The notes under the pieces: generated by a model
The model's input: only the letters and a program-made list of their open reading frames with translations
What the model was told of the DNA's origin: nothing
Databases searched by the model: none
Shown here: piece after piece, positions 1-6,431 of the stretch
Numbering within the stretch: position 1 is the stretch's first letter
Layout of the letters: every line of letters begins with the position of its first letter
Translations under genes and position numbers: made by a program
Origin: Clostridiales bacterium
Lineage (GTDB): Bacteria > Bacillota > Clostridia > Saccharofermentanales > Saccharofermentanaceae
NCBI GenBank assembly: GCA_017451265.1
Contig: JAFSPU010000003.1
Location: 186,001 to 250,000 of the forward strand
Direction: 5' to 3'
Length of the DNA stretch: 64,000 nt

Positions 1-208
1 GCAACTTGGCATCTTCGATATTAAGCTCCACGTGCTCTACCTGCGCGGGAAGTCCGATAACTGCATTAGTGTTCTTAAGGATGTCGATGTCTGCCTGATC
101 ATGGTCTGCATCGAGCTTAACGTCCGCAGGGAAAACGATGGTGTTGTCCTTTGTGCCGTATACTCTGATGTTGCTGTTATTTCTGATCTTGATATCGTAG
201 TCTTTCAT
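1..208 (-). CDS. partial hypothetical protein, beta-repeat (DUF4097-like)
   Basis: The first 69 codons of a minus-strand gene that runs off the left edge of the window. The start at 208 is set by a GGAGG motif eight bases upstream of the ATG. The visible residues alternate polar and hydrophobic, for example NSNIRVYGTKDNTIVF followed by ADVKLDADH and VEHVELNIED. This suggests a beta-strand repeat protein of the DUF4097 or head-GIN type, which are commonly envelope-associated and of unknown function. The N-terminus has no signal peptide. The family is an inference from a short fragment; that it is a gene is well supported by the ribosome binding site. Confidence 0.55.
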   Translation of the reverse strand, partial: MKDYDIKIRNNSNIRVYGTKDNTIVFPADVKLDADHDQADIDILKNTNAVIGLPAQVEHVELNIEDAKL

Positions 209-308
209 TTCCGTGTCCTCCGTTTCGCTTTTGTTGTACTCATCTTAACGCGGCGTAAGGAAGAATACTTGAAATGTACTTTAATTAATCCTTAATTCTT
301 TCTTAAAT

Positions 309-334
309 CAAAAAGGCTCCATCAGGAGCCGTTT
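309..334 (-). terminator. intrinsic terminator of the 43-residue ORF
   Basis: A six-base stem GGCTCC/GGAGCC with a four-base loop (315-330), followed on the minus strand by a T-rich run. It lies 28 bases past the stop of the short ORF at 362-493, so that ORF has its own terminator. Confidence 0.8.
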
Positions 335-361
335 GATCTTTTTACGAATCGATTTTGTTAA

Positions 362-493
362 TTAGCCGAAGCTTGCGTAGCTCTTGCCGCCGTACAGAAC
401 TCGGATGAGCTGCATTCTCTGCTGGAACAGGATGCTTCTTACGTGTCTGTTGTGGCTGTAGATTCTTTCCTTTACGTCTGTGTGCTTTTTCAT
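362..493 (-). CDS. 43-residue basic small protein, unknown function
   Basis: A short ORF of 43 residues starting MKKHTDVKERIYSHNRHVRS and ending GGKSYASFG. It is preceded by a strong TAAGGAGG ribosome binding site seven bases from the ATG and followed by its own terminator, so it is very likely translated. It is rich in Arg, His and Lys, has no membrane segment and no cysteine, and could bind nucleic acid or ribosomes; that is only a guess. Its upstream region shares a 33-bp element with the other short ORF at 4060-4236, and both contain a short V-R-S motif in the middle. It matches no family I recognise. Confidence 0.7.
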   Translation of the reverse strand: MKKHTDVKERIYSHNRHVRSILFQQRMQLIRVLYGGKSYASFG

Positions 494-521
494 TTTAGTT
501 AGCCTCCTTAACTGGTATGGC

Positions 522-554
522 TAGATTTAACCATCCCTGATAAGGCAAACCAAT
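522..554 (-). promoter_or_regulatory. promoter-like element shared by two short ORFs, copy 1
   Basis: A 33-bp block 28 bases upstream of the 43-residue ORF. It matches the block at 4271-4303 in 25 of 33 positions, with a perfect 12-bp core TAGATTTAACCA at the gene-proximal end and AAGG..AACCAAT at the distal end, with no gap between the two copies. Read on the minus strand it gives ATTGGTT, a spacer, then TGGTTAAATCTA, which resembles a -35/-10 pair for an alternative sigma factor (GTTT, 14 bases, GGTTAA). A 7-bp inverted repeat CCTGATA/TATCAGG (536-567) overlaps the distal box. Confidence 0.55.
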
Positions 555-609
555 GAGTAATATCAGGCGTTTATGTCGCTTAATCAACACTTATGCACTC
601 AAGTGTCTG

Positions 610-1371
610 TTAGTCCGTGAACAGATCATTAATATTCACTTCGATTGCTGTTCTAATGAGTGTTTTATATGCCTCAGGATCAAAGACTTGGGAATCAGTC
701 ATTCGCAAAAACACGATATCCTTAAACTCACAGAATCCGTCATCGAAATACTCATACTGTCTCTCTATCGACTTGAGTTTATAGTTGCTGCGCTCCATCG
801 CACCGTCGATTTCTGACATCAGCATAAGATCAAGCTCAGGGATATTCACCGATACATCCGGATAGTGATCATAATGGTCTCCTGCTATATGTATTTCGGA
901 TTTATACTCATAACCCAATGACTCAACCACCTGCGCCGCTGACAATTCATTCTTGGTACGGAACTTCTGACCTTTATAAATTATCTTCAATGCCTCGGGC
1001 TTGTAAGTATTGGAGTTTATCTTCGCATTCTTAAAGAATTCCGAATTATATGGCGGCTGCCGCAGTCGTTTAAGCGGATACTTGATTATCCTAGGTTCTC
1101 CATTATATTCAATACGCCATTTCGATTCCAAGTATTCCAGTTCACTTTGAAGACGCATAGACTCTTCGATAATCGGCCTTATCAACTGACCCTGCTTGGA
1201 ATCAAGCTTAATTATGCGCTTGTGTTGATTATTGATTTCATTATCAGTTGGATCATGAGTAATATAAATCGCTCTATAACCCCGATGATTACCATAGTAA
1301 CCCTGAAGAATCTGCGAGAGTCGATACTTCAGATACGAAATCTTCAATTCATGGTGTCTTCTGCTTAACAT
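610..1371 (-). CDS. hypothetical protein with PD-(D/E)XK nuclease-like C-terminus
   Basis: A 253-residue protein in two parts. Residues 1-120 are helical and charged. Residues 130-250 carry the pattern of a small nuclease-fold family often seen in Clostridia genomes: RTKNELSAAQVVESLGYEYKSE, then a P-D in HYPDVSV, then SEIDGAM, where related proteins read as E-H-x-G. The P-D and E-x-D residues would be the metal-binding site of a PD-(D/E)XK fold. The canonical lysine is not obvious, so the active site is either variant or lost. No neighbour explains its job. The 230 bases in front of it are packed with direct and inverted repeats, which suggests tight regulation or an accessory origin. Confidence 0.6.
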   Translation of the reverse strand: MLSRRHHELKISYLKYRLSQILQGYYGNHRGYRAIYITHDPTDNEINNQHKRIIKLDSKQGQLIRPIIEESMRLQSELEYLESKWRIEYNGEPRIIKYPLKRLRQPPYNSEFFKNAKINSNTYKPEALKIIYKGQKFRTKNELSAAQVVESLGYEYKSEIHIAGDHYDHYPDVSVNIPELDLMLMSEIDGAMERSNYKLKSIERQYEYFDDGFCEFKDIVFLRMTDSQVFDPEAYKTLIRTAIEVNINDLFTD

Positions 1372-1417
1372 AGATTAAGCATATACTGGGCTTAGGTGGG
1401 AATCACCTACAAAAAGT

Positions 1418-1447
1418 CGACAAAAAACGACAAAATCCGACAAAGCC
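1418..1447. repeat. three tandem 10-bp iterons (CGACAAA)
   Basis: Three copies of CGACAAA begin at 1418, 1428 and 1438, exactly 10 bp apart, so all face the same side of the helix. A 6-bp hairpin TAGGTG/CACCTA (1393-1408) lies just before them. The repeats sit in the upstream region of the nuclease-like gene. Phased short repeats like these usually bind a protein array, but no regulator gene lies beside them. Confidence 0.6.
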
Positions 1448-1453
1448 CTTCAA

Positions 1454-1570
1454 ATGTATCTTATCGTTGACATAAAAACACCTAAAACCAGATAAAAATA
1501 AGATACATTCATCGGATGTATCTTATTCTCAACATTAATATGGTAAATTCATGCATCAATTAAGATACAT
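1454..1570. promoter_or_regulatory. four AAGATACAT operator-like sites
   Basis: The motif ATAAGATACAT occurs four times: inverted at 1454-1464, forward at 1497-1508, inverted at 1516-1527 and forward at 1561-1570. The middle two form a perfect 12-bp inverted repeat with a 7-base loop. There is no T-run after it on the minus strand that would make it a clear terminator. The sites lie between the stop of the flavin reductase gene and the start of the nuclease-like gene, so they most likely control the latter. Confidence 0.6.
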
Positions 1571-1602
1571 TTGCACGCCCGAACGGCCAATCAAAGCCCA
1601 AC

Positions 1603-2226
1603 TCACTTCACGACCTTAACGAAGTCCTCCTTCGGGTGGTGGCAAAGCGGACATTCGAAGTCATCGGGAAGTTCCTCGCCGACATATTCATAACCGCAGA
1701 CTGTGCAGCGCCAGATTGTCTGACCTGTCGTAGCATCAGTGCCCACCGCTTTAGGCTTAGGCTTGATATTTGCCTGATAATAAGCATATGTAACGCTCGG
1801 AACGTCATTAAAGACCTCAGACTCTTCTACATCGAAGATGAACATGGTATGTGTGCCGAGGTCGATGGTCTGACAGACTTTACCGGAGATATAAGCATTC
1901 GTTCCACGGGTGATATATAAAGTCCCGTTAGCGGTGCGCCTGCTAGCCGTGAATCCGTCAAACTTATCGACATCGCGGCCGGACTTTAAGCCGAATCGCT
2001 CGAACAATCCGAAAGTTGCTCTCTCGTTTAAGATGGATATCGTAAGCACACCGGACTCCAGGATCATGTCATGAGTAAGATTAGCCTTATTGAGCGTTAC
2101 CGACACGCGGTTCGGTGAGCTTGTTACCTGCACCGCGGTGTTAGAGATGCAGCCGTTATCCTTGAAAGTCTTGCTTGTAACGATATACAGGCCGTAGCTG
2201 ATGTTATACATTGCATTCTTACCCAT
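1603..2226 (-). CDS. flavin reductase-rubredoxin fusion (high-molecular-weight rubredoxin)
   Basis: A 207-residue cytoplasmic electron carrier. Residues 1-150 form a flavin reductase-like FMN-binding domain (SYGLYIVTS, NGCISNTAVQVTS, LTISILNE). Residues 172-203 are a complete rubredoxin iron site with two CxxC pairs, CTVCGY and CPLCHH. The same arrangement is known as high-molecular-weight rubredoxin in acetogens and clostridia, where it passes electrons from NADH or NADPH to flavodiiron proteins that reduce oxygen or nitric oxide. No flavodiiron gene is in this window, so the partner must lie elsewhere. The ATG is set by GGAGG six bases upstream. The domain calls are firm; the partner is inferred from the family. 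Confidence 0.9.
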   Translation of the reverse strand: MGKNAMYNISYGLYIVTSKTFKDNGCISNTAVQVTSSPNRVSVTLNKANLTHDMILESGVLTISILNERATFGLFERFGLKSGRDVDKFDGFTASRRTANGTLYITRGTNAYISGKVCQTIDLGTHTMFIFDVEESEVFNDVPSVTYAYYQANIKPKPKAVGTDATTGQTIWRCTVCGYEYVGEELPDDFECPLCHHPKEDFVKVVK

Positions 2227-2322
2227 GGGACACCTCCGAAGATTAATAAACTTATAGATTCATTTTACACCAACCGGCACGCACCAAATGAAAAGAAACT
2301 GTATATTCCTGCGGCCCGCCGA

Positions 2323-3396
2323 TTACCTTCTGAACGATCTGTAAGCACATCCGGACTGAGCACCGCCGCGGTACTCTGCGAGTTCCGATACAGTTACGAG
2401 CTGATACCCTCGGTTCTGAAGTTCCGGAATCAGATAAAGAGCGGCATCGACAGTCGGTGAATAGATATCATGCATCAGTATGATGTCACCGTCCCTAACC
2501 GAACCGAGAACTGAATTGATCGTAGCCTGAGTGCTTCGCGTTGCCCAGTCACGGGTATCGATAGACCACATGATCAAAGGCATTCCGGCTACAGCATCAA
2601 CGGTCTCATTATGATTGCCTCCCGGCGGACGCAGTACCGTCGTTCCCATACCAGTTGCCGCGCGAACTATATCATTAACTGTACTTATCTCACCCTGAAT
2701 ATCGGCAGCAGAAAGTCTCGTCAGATTCGTGTGATCGTAAGTGTGATTACCGATCTCGCAGCCTGCTCGGCGAATCCTTGCAAGCGTGTCTGTATAACGC
2801 TCGGCATTCATACCCACTACGAAGAAAGTAGCTGCTGCCCCGTGAGATTGCAGGCAAGATACGATCTCTGCCGTCCTGGGGCCCGGGCCGTCATCAAAAG
2901 TCAGTGCGACCATCGGCCGGTTCGGATCGACATATCTTCTGTTGCCGCGCGTGATACCGTATTCGGCACAGATTCCCGTGAACTCGGGAGAATTAACAAA
3001 TCCAGCAAAAACATTGCTCCTCGGATGTCCAGCATTAAGAAACGAGGTCCAGGAATTAAGTCCCGCCTCGTCAGCTTCACGTCCGAGCATTGCGCGGTAA
3101 AGAACCTGAACGAAAGCCGAATTATCAGCAGTCTGCGCGCGGCACTCGTCACTGAATATAAAACCGAATGCGACATCCGCACCTGTGCTTCCGCCGCTTA
3201 CCAGACGCGAAGTCCAGTCAGCTGCACCTTCTTCATCGGCTTCACGCCCGAGAGTCTCACGGTAAAGCCTTTCCACGAACTGTCTTACATTGTATGAATT
3301 ATCGTCAGCTATAACATCGACGCCGGATGCAAAAACTACCGGAAAAGCAATTGACGCTGCCATTACCGCCGCTAACGCTTTAATGAATCTTCTCAT
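2323..3396 (-). CDS. secreted polysaccharide deacetylase with two DUF4214 domains
   Basis: A 357-residue exported enzyme. Residues 1-25 are a signal peptide (basic start, long hydrophobic core). Two DUF4214 repeats follow at about 38-85 and 91-140, both with the L-Y-R-x-x-L-G-R-E-A-D-E signature. A NodB deacetylase domain fills about 160-345, with the metal-binding Asp in ALTFDDGPGPRT, the two His in GNHTYDH, LRPPGGN, and ILMHD near the end. NodB enzymes remove N- or O-acetyl groups from peptidoglycan or other surface glycans. DUF4214 is common in bacterial surface proteins and may bind glycan here. The start has a GGGAGG motif. It stands alone between unrelated genes. Confidence 0.9.
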   Translation of the reverse strand: MRRFIKALAAVMAASIAFPVVFASGVDVIADDNSYNVRQFVERLYRETLGREADEEGAADWTSRLVSGGSTGADVAFGFIFSDECRAQTADNSAFVQVLYRAMLGREADEAGLNSWTSFLNAGHPRSNVFAGFVNSPEFTGICAEYGITRGNRRYVDPNRPMVALTFDDGPGPRTAEIVSCLQSHGAAATFFVVGMNAERYTDTLARIRRAGCEIGNHTYDHTNLTRLSAADIQGEISTVNDIVRAATGMGTTVLRPPGGNHNETVDAVAGMPLIMWSIDTRDWATRSTQATINSVLGSVRDGDIILMHDIYSPTVDAALYLIPELQNRGYQLVTVSELAEYRGGAQSGCAYRSFRR

Positions 3397-3498
3397 GCAG
3401 GCCTCCCTATTCCATCTGTTATCAGTTTATCACTAAGTGCGTCAGCTAATCGACTGATGTTTAATATACATTTGCGTCCCCAGCCATACTTCGATAAT

Positions 3499-4056
3499 AT
3501 GAAAACTATGAGCAAGAATCTGACACGCAAACAACGCGATCTTATCGCCATCATCCTCCTCACCATACTCGGTGCTTTTATAGGCTGGGTATATGAGATG
3601 CTGTTCTACAGGATCGACCAGGGCCATTTCATCAGGCGCGGTCAGGGCGGCCCGTGGCTTCCTATCTACGGCTTCGGCGGCCTCTTCCTCACACTTGCTG
3701 TGTATAAGAGAAAGGTTAAGCCCATCATCGTTTTCATCATCACGATGATCGGATCATTCATAATCGAATTCACTACAGGCTATGTCCTCTACCACTTCTT
3801 CGACGGTATGCGCCTGTGGGACTACAACGTGGAGATCTGGAACTGGGGCAACATCGGCGGCTATGTCTGCATAAGGTCAGTCCTCATCTTCGGCGTCATG
3901 GGCGTCCTTTACGCCAAGTGGGCTATCCCGGGAGTATTAAACGCCGCAAGAAAAACAGACCGGAAGAAACTTCTCGGCCTGTTTATCCCCCTGTCGGTTA
4001 TCTTTTTCGGAGATATACTTTTCAGTTATATTCTCCGCCCCCTGTTGTTTAAATAA
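3499..4056 (+). CDS. CmpB-type putative ABC transporter membrane protein (PF06541)
   Basis: The only plus-strand protein gene. It encodes a polytopic membrane protein of about 185 residues with four to five hydrophobic segments. The family signature is GWVYEMLFYRIDQGHF followed by GPWLPIYGFGG, and the same signature recurs in the C-terminal half of the gene at 53131-54981, so the window holds a free-standing and a fused copy. The family is named for ABC transporters, but its function is not established. No clear ribosome binding site was found. Starts at 3457, 3499 or 3508 are possible. I chose 3499 because the hydrophobic family domain follows it directly; the sequence GATAAT just upstream could be a -10 box, which would favour a leaderless start at 3508. 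It converges on the short ORF ending at 4060 with no terminator between. Confidence 0.75.
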   Translation: MKTMSKNLTRKQRDLIAIILLTILGAFIGWVYEMLFYRIDQGHFIRRGQGGPWLPIYGFGGLFLTLAVYKRKVKPIIVFIITMIGSFIIEFTTGYVLYHFFDGMRLWDYNVEIWNWGNIGGYVCIRSVLIFGVMGVLYAKWAIPGVLNAARKTDRKKLLGLFIPLSVIFFGDILFSYILRPLLFK

Positions 4057-4059
4057 GGA

Positions 4060-4236
4060 TCAGAATACAGTCGCTTCGATTCTTCCGTATTCACTGTACT
4101 TTCCTACTGCGGAAGCGAGGCTTTTTCTTGCGCCGTTGTTTCCGATGCAGCCGTTAAGTCTTCTTAACTCATTGAACTTGCTGCGTACACGTACTGCGGA
4201 TGCGTTCTGATTCATTCCCATTACTGCATTGATCAT
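4060..4236 (-). CDS. 58-residue basic small protein, unknown function
   Basis: A 58-residue ORF beginning MINAVMGMNQNASAVRVRSK. The ATG at 4236 is chosen because GGAGG lies eight bases upstream; a longer reading from further upstream would place that motif inside the coding region. It is rich in Asn, Gly, Ser and Arg, with two cysteine-free basic patches and no membrane segment. Its upstream region shares the 33-bp element found ahead of the 43-residue ORF, so the two are probably controlled together. Its stop is three bases from the stop of the convergent plus-strand gene. No family is recognised. Confidence 0.65.
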   Translation of the reverse strand: MINAVMGMNQNASAVRVRSKFNELRRLNGCIGNNGARKSLASAVGKYSEYGRIEATVF

Positions 4237-4270
4237 TGTCCCGTCCTCCGTTTGAGTTTGATTCACTGAT

Positions 4271-4303
4271 TAGATTTAACCAAAACAAAAAAGGTGAACC
4301 AAT
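4271..4303 (-). promoter_or_regulatory. promoter-like element shared by two short ORFs, copy 2
   Basis: The second copy of the element described at 522-554. Its TAGATTTAACCA core lies 34 bases from the ATG of the 58-residue ORF. The distal AACCAAT box overlaps the hairpin that terminates the lipoprotein gene upstream, so a terminator and a promoter share bases here. The spacing of the two boxes is identical in both copies. Confidence 0.55.
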
Positions 4304-4340
4304 AATCAATGTTCACCTTAAATGTTGTTTAAACAACATT
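4291..4340 (-). terminator. lipoprotein gene terminator plus 20-bp perfect palindrome
   Basis: A 9-bp stem AAGGTGAAC/GTTCACCTT with an 11-base loop (4291-4319) is followed on the minus strand by TTTTTTGTTTT, a good intrinsic terminator for the gene ending at 4362. Between it and that stop lies a perfect 20-bp palindrome (4321-4340, half-site AATGTTGTTT), which may be a protein binding site or a second hairpin. Confidence 0.8.
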
Positions 4341-4361
4341 AATTTCTGAATTCGTCGCTTA

Positions 4362-4955
4362 TCAGGAATCCATGGAAACGAACAGCTCGTAAGCGTTCTC
4401 GATCTCCTCACACGCGAAAGGCGCTGTGCTGTTGTAGCCGCCTCCCCTAGGTGTCTCCCAGGCAGAGAAAACGTAGTCTCCATTAACAGCGGTAACCACC
4501 TGATCTCCTACGATCACTTCCTCATCAAATCCGTATGTAATCGCGAAGGAATCTCCTACCTGAAGATTCTGGAAGGTCTCGCTGTTAGGATCGAAAAGGT
4601 AGATACTGAAGCCGCCGAATACATCCGGATTCTCATCCATGATGTGATATGAATACGTTCTGCCGTCAAGAAGCCCGATGGCGTGGTTCTCTTCAAAGTC
4701 ATAAGAATATTCGATGATCGGCTCGCCGGAACCTGCAGCCTCAAGAAGCGCATTCTCAACTTCCTCGATATACATGTCGTTGATGTTGTAGTATGGGAAA
4801 GTCTGCTCAGGCACGGAAGTCTCAGTAACCATCGTCGTTGTTCCGGTAATCCTGGGAAGAGTCTCACCGGAAGTCTCCTCAGGTTCTCTCCAGCACGAAG
4901 TGACGCTCACGAGAAGCGCTGCCGACAACATAATGACGATTACAGATTTCTTCAT
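4362..4955 (-). CDS. hypothetical lipoprotein
   Basis: A 197-residue lipoprotein. The N-terminus MKKSVIVIMLSAALLVSVTSC is a lipoprotein signal peptide with the lipobox ending at Cys21. A Thr/Pro/Glu-rich linker follows to about residue 55. The remaining 140 residues form a globular acidic domain with many aromatic residues (YSYDFEENHAIG, DSFAITYGFDEEVIVGDQ) that I cannot place in a family. It should be anchored to the outer face of the cytoplasmic membrane. The start has AGGAGGT seven bases upstream, and the gene has its own terminator, so it is likely expressed alone. Confidence 0.8.
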   Translation of the reverse strand: MKKSVIVIMLSAALLVSVTSCWREPEETSGETLPRITGTTTMVTETSVPEQTFPYYNINDMYIEEVENALLEAAGSGEPIIEYSYDFEENHAIGLLDGRTYSYHIMDENPDVFGGFSIYLFDPNSETFQNLQVGDSFAITYGFDEEVIVGDQVVTAVNGDYVFSAWETPRGGGYNSTAPFACEEIENAYELFVSMDS

Positions 4956-5133
4956 CCGTCGACCTCCTATAACACCAGTTTCAGTTTAACAGCACAGGAC
5001 CGCTTTCTTTATTACAGCTTCCTTGCAATTTGCGCCATCACACACCGAGTGCCGCGAGGCTTGAAAGAAGCACCACTATACTTATATCATTGGTTTATTC
5101 TGTGCTATTTTTCGTTTTTCCCCTAAATTACCG

Positions 5134-5160
5134 CTCAATGAAACCCCTGAATTCATTGAG
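5134..5160 (-). other. hairpin downstream of the SDR gene
   Basis: An 8-bp stem CTCAATGA/TCATTGAG with an 11-base loop, 20 bases past the stop of the oxidoreductase at 5180. It lacks a T-run directly after it on the minus strand, so it may be a weak terminator or an RNA-stabilising hairpin. Nothing else is visible in the 224-base gap 4956-5179. Confidence 0.4.
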
Positions 5161-5179
5161 GTTGTAACATTGTTATGAT

Positions 5180-5893
5180 TCAGAACGGGTAATCCTCGTT
5201 CTCATTGGTAATAAACCTGTGACCCTCGAAATCTTCCCTTCTCTTCTCGAACAATTCCTGCAAGATCCCCGCGGCCTCGTAAGAAGAAAGCGGCGCCGGA
5301 TTATCCTCGCGCCCATCAGTGCGGATCCATCCCGGATGCACGCAGAAGATGTTTACCTTGCGCTCATCCTTAAGCGTGTTGTAGATGTTCATAGTCGCCA
5401 TGTTGAGGGCAGCCTTCGCCATACCGTAATCGATCTGAGCCGTGCGGTAGCAGCGCGTGATACTGCCCGCCTCCGACGAGATATTGATCACGAGAGCCGT
5501 TATGGGGCTCTTCTTAAGCATGGGGTAGAATGCCTTCACGACACGCATGGCGCCGACGGAGGTGATGTTGACGGTATTGGGGATATAGTCAAGGTTAGCC
5601 TCGAAGAAACCCTTGTCGCAGTCGGGCGACACCTGCACCGCATTGTTGATGATGAGGTCGAGGTGCGGAAGCTTCATCGCCAGAGCTTTGGCAGCGCCCT
5701 CAACGGATTCCGTGATGCCGATGTCCATCGTCAGCGTAATAAGCTTATCGCCGTATTTCTTCTTAAGCTCGAACAATTCGTGGCACTCCTTGCGGATTGT
5801 AGCCACCACTGTGTCTCCCGCCTCAAGGTATCTGACGACAAGATTGAAACCTAAGCCCACAGCCTTGCCTGCACCGGTAACCATCACATTCAT
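5180..5893 (-). CDS. short-chain dehydrogenase/reductase
   Basis: A 237-residue soluble oxidoreductase of the classical SDR family. The nucleotide-binding motif TGAGKAVGLG is at residues 6-15, the structural N-N-A at about 86, the catalytic Ser in NISSEAGS and the YxxxK pair in DYGMAKAAL, with HPGWIRTD after it. These give a complete Ser-Tyr-Lys catalytic site. The substrate cannot be read from the sequence, and the neighbours give no pathway. A GAGGT motif nine bases before the ATG supports the start. It appears to be a single-gene unit. Confidence 0.88.
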   Translation of the reverse strand: MNVMVTGAGKAVGLGFNLVVRYLEAGDTVVATIRKECHELFELKKKYGDKLITLTMDIGITESVEGAAKALAMKLPHLDLIINNAVQVSPDCDKGFFEANLDYIPNTVNITSVGAMRVVKAFYPMLKKSPITALVINISSEAGSITRCYRTAQIDYGMAKAALNMATMNIYNTLKDERKVNIFCVHPGWIRTDGREDNPAPLSSYEAAGILQELFEKRREDFEGHRFITNENEDYPF

Positions 5894-5950
5894 ACAGCAT
5901 TACCTCGCTTTTCACAGATAATTAATTCTAACATACAGGGTAATCGCAAC

Positions 5951-5978
5951 AAAAAAACGGACACCCGTAAGTGTCCGT
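5951..5978 (-). terminator. terminator after the tRNA-Gly 3'-end copy
   Basis: An 8-bp stem ACGGACAC/GTGTCCGT with a six-base loop, followed on the minus strand by seven T. It lies directly behind the truncated tRNA-Gly copy, which suggests it was the original terminator of a tRNA gene at this place. Confidence 0.8.
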
Positions 5979-5983
5979 CATTC

Positions 5984-6009
5984 TTTGGAGCGGGTGATGG
6001 GAATCGAAC
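5984..6009 (-). repeat. 26-bp duplicate of the tRNA-Gly 3' end (att-site-like)
   Basis: These 26 bases are identical to 6238-6263, which comprise the T-arm, acceptor strand and CCA end of the intact tRNA-Gly gene plus two flanking bases. The identity ends inside the T-arm, and the rest of the tRNA is missing. A copied tRNA 3' end close to an intact tRNA is the usual footprint of site-specific integration, but here the two copies are only 254 bp apart and no integrase is present. Confidence 0.7.
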
Positions 6010-6202
6010 GGCAGCGATAAATGACTACCCAATATAACTACCTTAGGTAGTCACTTCAGGTAGTTATTTTTCGCTTCTCGCTGCCTGTGACCTTGCTCGC
6101 TTTTGCTCGCTGCGGTCGCCCGGGCGCCGGACCTTCCACCGGAAGCTCCTCTCCTCGCCCGGTCCCCTCACGGGTCCGATTCCCTTATCACAGCAAACAA
6201 AA
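6010..6202. other. gene-free segment between the tRNA-Gly repeats
   Basis: No gene is supported here. The left part holds interleaved AACTACC/GGTAGT(T) inverted repeats (6028-6066). The middle is unusually G+C-rich with a short direct repeat of TGCTCGC. At 6172-6194 is a degenerate inverted copy of the tRNA 3' end (CCGATTCCC, two extra bases, then ATCAC). An apparent minus-strand reading frame across the segment is just translated tRNA sequence. With the flanking features this is the only stretch over 300 bases without a protein gene (5894-6431). Confidence 0.6.
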
Positions 6203-6238
6203 ACAGAAGAGGTACCACTCATGTGATACCTCTTCTGT
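6203..6238 (-). terminator. terminator of tRNA-Gly
   Basis: A perfect 12-bp stem ACAGAAGAGGTA/TACCTCTTCTGT with a 12-base loop, followed on the minus strand by a T-rich run. It begins two bases after the CCA end of the intact tRNA. Confidence 0.85.
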
Positions 6239-6239
6239 T

Positions 6240-6313
6240 TGGAGCGGGTGATGGGAATCGAACCCACGTGGTCAGCTTGGAAGGCTGAAGTTCTACCATT
6301 GAACTACACCCGC
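6240..6313 (-). tRNA. tRNA-Gly (TCC)
   Basis: A complete 74-base tRNA with the CCA end encoded. The acceptor stem GCGGGTG/CACCCGC is perfect, the T-loop reads GTTCGATTCC, and the anticodon loop CTTCCAA gives anticodon TCC for glycine. It has its own promoter and terminator. Its 3' 24 bases are duplicated at 5986-6009. Confidence 0.96.
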
Positions 6314-6331
6314 ATTTTCAAGCGCTTAGAT

Positions 6332-6360
6332 ATAATACAACACTAACCCTGAATTGACAA
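6332..6360 (-). promoter_or_regulatory. promoter of tRNA-Gly
   Basis: TTGTCA (6355-6360), a 17-bp spacer and TATTAT (6332-6337) on the minus strand, 18 bases before the mature tRNA: a near-consensus housekeeping sigma promoter. Confidence 0.8.
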
Positions 6361-6381
6361 TACTAATTATCAGAAAGAAAA

Positions 6382-6402
6382 AGGCTGTTCATCGAACAGC
6401 CT
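6382..6402 (-). terminator. terminator of the SH3-domain lipoprotein gene
   Basis: A 9-bp stem AGGCTGTTC/GAACAGCCT with a three-base loop and TTTTTCTTTC after it on the minus strand, 30 bases past the stop at 6432. Confidence 0.88.
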
Positions 6403-6431
6403 GTAATTCCTTAATCAACCTCACTCAGTCC

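Noticed and set aside
1418-1570. The repeats as a CRISPR array
   Set aside because: Units are 10-12 bp with no unique spacers of constant length, and no cas genes exist in the window.
2611-3297. A 228-codon plus-strand reading frame opposite the polysaccharide deacetylase
   Set aside because: It lies fully inside a gene with clear catalytic motifs, has no ribosome binding site, and its translation shows no domain.
5134-5160. A full intrinsic terminator for the SDR gene
   Set aside because: The stem is good but no T-run follows on the minus strand, so it is listed only as a hairpin.
6064-6267. A 67-codon minus-strand frame across the tRNA-Gly repeat segment
   Set aside because: Its first residues (MGSIPITRS) are translated tRNA sequence, and it has no ribosome binding site.
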